DNA from: Bidens hawaiensis
Lineage: Eukaryota > Streptophyta > Magnoliopsida > Asterales > Asteraceae
Assembly (NCBI GenBank): GCA_021521415.1
Contig: JAIQDT010003556.1
Location: 124,001-188,000 of the forward strand
DNA: 64,000 nucleotides
Reading direction: 5' to 3'
Part shown: in pieces, positions 59,102 to 64,000 of the stretch
How positions within the stretch are numbered: position 1 is the stretch's first letter
Layout of the letters: every line of letters begins with the position of its first letter
The notes under the pieces: generated by a model
The model's database searches: none
The model's input: only the letters and a program-made list of their open reading frames with translations
What the model was told of the DNA's origin: nothing
Translations under genes and position numbers: made by a program

Positions 59102-61230
59102 CTAAATTTTCATGGTCTAATGATTAACAGATCATTAGTTGCGCTAATTTGAATATTAAACAAATTCAATTCTAACGAAAACCGGCAAGTTCGTGATTAA
59201 CGAACCTGTTGGAATATCAGAACATAAAAAACAATCAAGAAGCATATTCTCGGATTAATTATGTAAAAACGAACTTTTTGTGAGAAATCCGAACAATTTG
59301 GATAGATTGTGCGCGTTTTTCTCCAAACTCAAACTCAATAAACGGAAATGAGCCCCATAGCAAATCCAGACCCCTAAACCGTGATCTTTCTTTATAACTT
59401 AATCATTTTATCGACCAACACATTTACCCAAGCTTACATCCCCATAACTGTTTTCCAAACGCGTAAACGACCAACTTGGCCCAGTTGTTGAAACGGGTAA
59501 ACTAAGGAAAGTTCGATTTTAAACATCAGATATTGAACAACATCACAATCTAAACCTACTGACACTTTCTGGGTGTTACAGCCACATCCAGACTAGCTAT
59601 ACAGCCCAGCTTAGTATAGAGACTATAATAATATTAAAATATTAATATTATTATAATATTAACTATAAGGATTAAGTGATAGCAAGAGAAACGGACCCTG
59701 AGCTGACCTCGCACTGAGTGCCTACAAAACCATGAGTTTCATGACCCCACCCTTTAAACTGTTTTACGAACTTTTGGGGTGAAAAATATGTTTATTTGCA
59801 TTATCTATCTGATAACGTTTCAAAACATAAAATACATGATCCTTCATATATGAAAAGTCCCTACAAACATAATGATAAGCTACGTGCTGATGAAAGGTGA
59901 TTGTTATCGTAATTGACATATTAAATGGAAATACTACAAATGCCAAAACATAATGAAATCATACGTGACAACCTGTTTATACAAACACGCTATATAATTC
60001 TAAACACAACAGATTGGGGAAATAGCGTGGTCTATGATATCCATGGGGATAGCGTGGTCTGTAATGGCCATGGGAATAACGTGGTTTGTGATGAACATGG
60101 GACTATAGTGGGCGGAAGGGGAGCCACAATAGTAATTAACTAAAGTTGAGTATGGCATATGAGCCAAGTTTTGTTGTAACTTATAAACTAAAGTTGAGTA
60201 TGTCCTATGAGCCAAGTTCTGCTGCAACTTATAAACCAAAGTTGAGTATGGCCTATGAGCTAAGTTCTACTTTAACTTATAAACCAAAGTTGAGTATGAC
60301 CTATGAGGCAAGTTCTGCTGCAACTTATAAACCAAAGTTGAGTATGGCCTATGAGCTAAGTTCTGCTGCAACTTATAAACCGAAGTTGAATATGGCCTAT
60401 GAGCCAAGTTCTGTTGCAACTTATTAAACAAACTAACTTGATTATGATATGAGTGTTAAGAAAAAATTGTGATTATATATGTTGTGGGCGGAAAGGGGGC
60501 CACGGTGGTTGGTGAAACATGATAAATACTACATTTGTGTATATATATATATGTATATATATATAATTATAAATATCTGTGTATACACATTATGTGAATA
60601 GATATAGGAAATACTGTGTGTAGAAAATAATAATTATTTGTGTATATACTGTGTAATGTTTAAGCTTACGTGGAACTATTGTGGGCAGAAGGGGCCACAA
60701 TGGTAGATATTACGCGGAAAACGAAGGCACGTATTGCGGACGAACAGTCATGATTTTATTGTAATTTCAAATTTTATTATAAACTTATAAACATATATAT
60801 GTGCATACAAAGATACAAATATCATATATAAACAAAATTACATTTTATTACATACGCACATACCTACAAACTATGACTGTATGGTACGCAAAACTGATTT
60901 CGTTAAAACTTATGAAACTCACCACCTATGTGTAGTTGACCTATTTTAACGTGCTTTTCAGGTATTCAGAAACGTAGAGTAAAGTGCTTATGTGCTATCT
61001 ATTTGAGTTGTGATCGATGCTATGTAATCTGGTACAAGCAGTCAAGTTAAAAGTAAAGCAGTAAACGAACTAGTTTTGATTGTGACACCTAGTTTGTAAA
61101 AGAAGTTAGAACAATGTAATCTATTGTAAATTAGTTAGTAATGTTTCTTTATGAACAATGTATTTGATACCAGTTGTATCTGTTACATTACCGTTTTACG
61201 CTTCCGCAAATCGCTTAACGGGGTGTGACA
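59102..61230 (+). mobile_element. Solo LTR, family B, right part
   Basis: Continuation of 37343-38990, ending GGGGTGTGACA, followed by TSD TGACA (61231-61235). Contains the AT hairpin (59626-59653), a six-unit 48-bp array and an (AT)n near 60537-60563. ORFs at 59925-60427 are products of the repeats. No gene. Confidence 0.9.
60142..60425 (+). repeat. 48-bp minisatellite, 6 units
   Basis: Units start at 60142, 60190, 60238, 60286, 60334 and 60382, an exact 48-bp period. It is the longest array of this repeat in the window. Confidence 0.9.
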
Positions 61231-61656
61231 TGACATCATATTTGGTTCAACAAATGAACAAATGTGTAAAGATTTTGAACAAGTGATGAAGTCAAAATAC
61301 AAAATGAGTTCTATGGGAGAAATGAACTTCTTCCTTGGACTACAAGTCCAGTAGAAAGAAGATGGTATTTTCATAAATCAATCAAAGTATGTTCAAGAAA
61401 TGCTCAAAAAATTCAAGTGCTAGGATTACAAGATAGTGTCTACACCGATGGACACACATGAGAAGATGGTACCGGATGAAAAGTGGGAGCCAGTGAATCA
61501 GCATGAGTATAGGGCCAAGATAGGATCATTGATGTATCTAACATCATCTAGGCCATATATTATATTTGTTGTGTGTGTCTGTGCAAGATTTCAAGCTAAT
61601 CCCAAAGTCTCCCACATGTTGGCAGTGAAGAGGATTTTCAGATATCTTAAATGAAA
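61231..61656 (+). pseudogene. Copia reverse transcriptase, C-terminal part
   Basis: Resumes directly after the YVDD at 37330-37341. IFGSTNEQMCKDFEQVMKSKYKM, MGEMNFFLGLQVQ and SKYVQEMLKKFK are copia RT, then IGSLMYLTSSRP and AVKRIFRYLK. TAG stops at 61352-61354 (after LQVQ) and 61421-61423 both sit at Gln-like positions. Confidence 0.85.
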
Positions 61657-62173
61657 ACCATACTAAGGAATTTGTACCCAAAGAACCCCTATTTTGACTT
61701 AATGGCCTTTACAGACAGTGACTATGATGGTTGCAACATGAGTAGGAAGTCAACTTCAGGAGGATGCTAGTTTCTTGGAAGCAGGCTGGTATCTTGGCAA
61801 TGCAAGAAGCAGGCTACAATGTCCATCTCAACTGTTGAAGCTGAAAACATTGCTGCATCTGCATCCTGTGCACAGGTCCTATGGAATCTAAAATTAACTG
61901 ATAGATTATGGTCTGAATTTCTTACTCGCTCCTATTTTAATTGATAATACTGCTACCATGTTTATTGTTAACACTCATGTTCATCACTCTAAGACTAAGC
62001 TCATTGAAATTAGACATCACTTTATTAGTGATTGTAGTGAAAAAGGCTTAATAGAAATGAAAAGGGTAGATACATCTGATAACTTGGCTGACCTGTTCAC
62101 CAAAGCTTAAGAAAAAACCAGGTTTCATTTTCTGTTAAAATGTCTAGGCATGATAAATGTTGATGAAATTTGA
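61657..62173 (+). pseudogene. Copia RNase H and pol C-terminus
   Basis: AFTDSDYDGCNMSRKSTSGG (first Asp), a TAG at 61768-61770, LVSWQCKKQATMSISTVEAE (catalytic Glu), HHSKTKLIEIRHHFI and DNLADLFTKA. A frameshift occurs near 61890. The tail after FTKA reads in frame, past a TAA, to a stop at 62171-62173, the likely original pol end. Confidence 0.8.
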
Positions 62174-64000
62174 TTGATGATGTGTGCTTAAGTGAGATGC
62201 TTACTGACTATCTATTTGTTGCTCATTGTGATAAATTGCATGATTTATTGATATATGCTTGACTGACCATGTTGATTGAATGAATCATGTTTGGAAAATT
62301 ATGTGTGAAATATAACATGTATTTGATGTTCATGCATCTTGTACTTAAATATGTGCATACTCAATATATTCTATGAGTTTTTAATTACTTCGAGCATGGA
62401 TTGTGCTTGATACTGAGTTTGTAACTCCTCGAGCATAAACAATTTTACTTGAGAACTCTCAAGTATTTCAAGCACAAGAGACATATTTATGTTGTTCGAG
62501 CATGGACATATGTACTGGAAACTTTTTAAATATTTTGAACACATGTCTATTGCTCGAGCAAAATGATTAAGTCTTGAACTTTCAAAAAGACCTTCGAGCA
62601 CATGCTTTAAAATGATAGGTTTCAAGTTTGCTCGATAGGATTGCTGTGTGCTCGAGTGAAAGTTTACTCAAGACTGTGAGTTTGCTAATTGTGTGAATCT
62701 TCAGTGATGTTTGTATGTCATATGTGCTTAAATGACAAAATGTCTTTCAAAATCAAGTGCAACATGGATTTTTCAAAGAAAGTGAATTTTGAAAACATAA
62801 ATGATTTTTTACTAAGCAAACAGTTTTTGGTGAACTCATAAGAGAAATGGTAATATTGTTCAGTTATAAGCTTGAAAGAAGCTTAAAATGTTTTCTGTAT
62901 AGAGATAGTATCCAACCTTATAAGAAATGATAGTATATTGTTTAATCTCATAACACATTGATTATAGTCTTAAAAGGTCTATGTTCTGTCATTGACAATT
63001 TGTATGGTATCTTCTCATGACTGTAATTGCGTATGTGATACAAATATAATGATCATGCTAAACCAGATGTGGTGATACAGTTGAAGATTAAAGTATGTTC
63101 CCTAACACATCTCTCCGAATGATAGGCAGAAAGGCAATTTTCCAGTCATACACGAGCCTGTTGGTGTTTTGGTCACCCAAAGATTTGTTTTCTCATCTGA
63201 GCAGAAATAAAAAGATAAACATACATACCAGCTTATTAAATGTGTGTGTATCAAGTATCACAAATATAATATATTTTAAATAAACTTAGACTTAAAGGGG
63301 CTCCAAAGGAACTACAGGGGTGGGGCATACAAATAAGTCCTAAACACCCTGAATGTAAGGCATGTAAGTCCGGATGGCATGTAAGTCCAACGTTCAACCT
63401 TAAAGTCTGATATTTTATATAAATCTACTCAAACTCTAAAACCATTTTGACTAAGGCATCAGGGGGTTGAAGTTAAATTGGGGTGACTTGGAGAAAGCTA
63501 TATAAGCCTTGAGAAAAGATTAGGGACAACCTGAAGTCCAAAGTGTTGACCATTCAATCTTATGCATTAATTGAACCTTAAGTGTATCACAGAAAGCAAT
63601 GATAATCATGCTAAGTGCTAATACCTAATGTCAACCTGACTTAGATATTAATAAGGTCGACCATGATGTGTTGTGAAGGTAATTGAACAATATGATCCCA
63701 TGTTGAGATCTTTCTATAAAATTGTTTTGAAGTGACCTATCAACTGAATTTTGATCTCTTATACACCTTAAACTTAAGCTTGAGTCTGAAAAACGTCTTC
63801 CATAATAAATCTTAATGATTTAAGCAGAGTTTTTGTGTGTACATGTCCAAAGTGTTAGACAGATGTTTGTATGTTTCAAATCTAAGTTCTGAAATAGCTG
63901 AAGTGTTTCCGAGCATGATACTATGCTTAACACTATTTATATTACTCATCGAGCACACTGATGTGATGTGTAATTGCATTCAAGTCTTTCGAGCATAATT
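62174..64000 (+). other. Copia 3' region, no gene seen
   Basis: AT-rich sequence after pol. CGAGCA words recur at 62390-62660 and again at 63910-64000, as in the U3 of the element's LTR, but the LTR start TGTTGAGTTGG is not reached, so the 3' LTR should begin to the right. Small ORFs here have no recognisable features. Confidence 0.5.

Larger units (their letters stand above)
26706..64000 (+). mobile_element. SIRE-like Ty1/copia retrotransposon, nested and decayed, runs off the window
   Basis: Own sequence is 26706-29694, 33435-37342 and 61231-64000. Order: 5' LTR, tRNA-iMet PBS, gag, protease, integrase, RT, RNase H, then a long 3' region. Integrase precedes RT, which defines Ty1/copia. The gag with a downstream coiled coil and the integrase/RT signatures resemble SIRE lineage elements from memory. 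The 3' LTR is not in view. All domains carry stops or frameshifts. Confidence 0.85.

Noticed and set aside
60146..60427. Repetitive 93-aa protein (KLSMAYEPSSAATY repeats), also seen on the minus strand at 6863-7102 and 15296-15535
   Set aside because: It is produced by a 48-bp minisatellite in a non-coding LTR whose unit number differs between copies; no start context or family support.

Overview
The window is AT-rich plant nuclear DNA made almost entirely of LTR retrotransposons. I see no host gene, tRNA, rRNA or CRISPR array. Element types (SIRE-like Ty1/copia with an extra ORF, Athila-type Ty3/gypsy, and non-autonomous Ty3/gypsy derivatives with LTRs over 3 kb) and remembered peptide similarities suggest a large-genome eudicot, most likely Asteraceae. 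That assignment is inference.

Layout. 1-6518: an extra (non-gag/pol) retroelement ORF region with an intact 523-aa ORF, split by a solo LTR of 'family A' (178-3427) and followed by a PPT and LTR fragment. 6519-18073: a minus-strand non-autonomous 'family B' element with 3.1-3.6 kb LTRs, an uninterrupted gag ORF, a tiny protease stub and a decayed integrase relic but no usable pol. 18074-19612: part of a third LTR type. 19613-23453: plus-strand family B 3' end. 23454-25190: minus-strand copia fragment (gag start plus LTR). 25191-26705: minus-strand family B fragment. 26706 to the window end: a plus-strand SIRE-like copia element that hosts everything below.

Nested insertions. The copia element is cut twice by family B LTRs: 29695-33434 (TSD TAAAA) and 37343-61230 (TSD TGACA, directly after the RT YVDD codons). 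The second LTR is cut by a minus-strand Athila-type element (38991-59096, TSD AGTGT). That in turn is cut by a family A element (41090-48704, TSD ATAAA) with ~3.5 kb LTRs around a 650-bp non-coding interior, i.e. a LARD. The copia itself sits in a family B fragment, so five levels can be read from the coordinates.

How the parts relate. Only two long ORFs look intact: the family B gag (11259-12617, minus) and the extra ORF (4370-5941, plus). Copia and Athila coding regions are broken by frameshifts and stops, many of them CAG-to-TAG changes as expected from deamination of CHG-methylated cytosine. Both large LTR families carry internal minisatellites whose copy number varies between copies. I did not find a clearly new biological system. 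The most unusual objects are the two non-autonomous giant-LTR families, the dispersed short motifs in the copia-type LTRs and the large inverted copia LTR-gag arrangement at 23454-28410.
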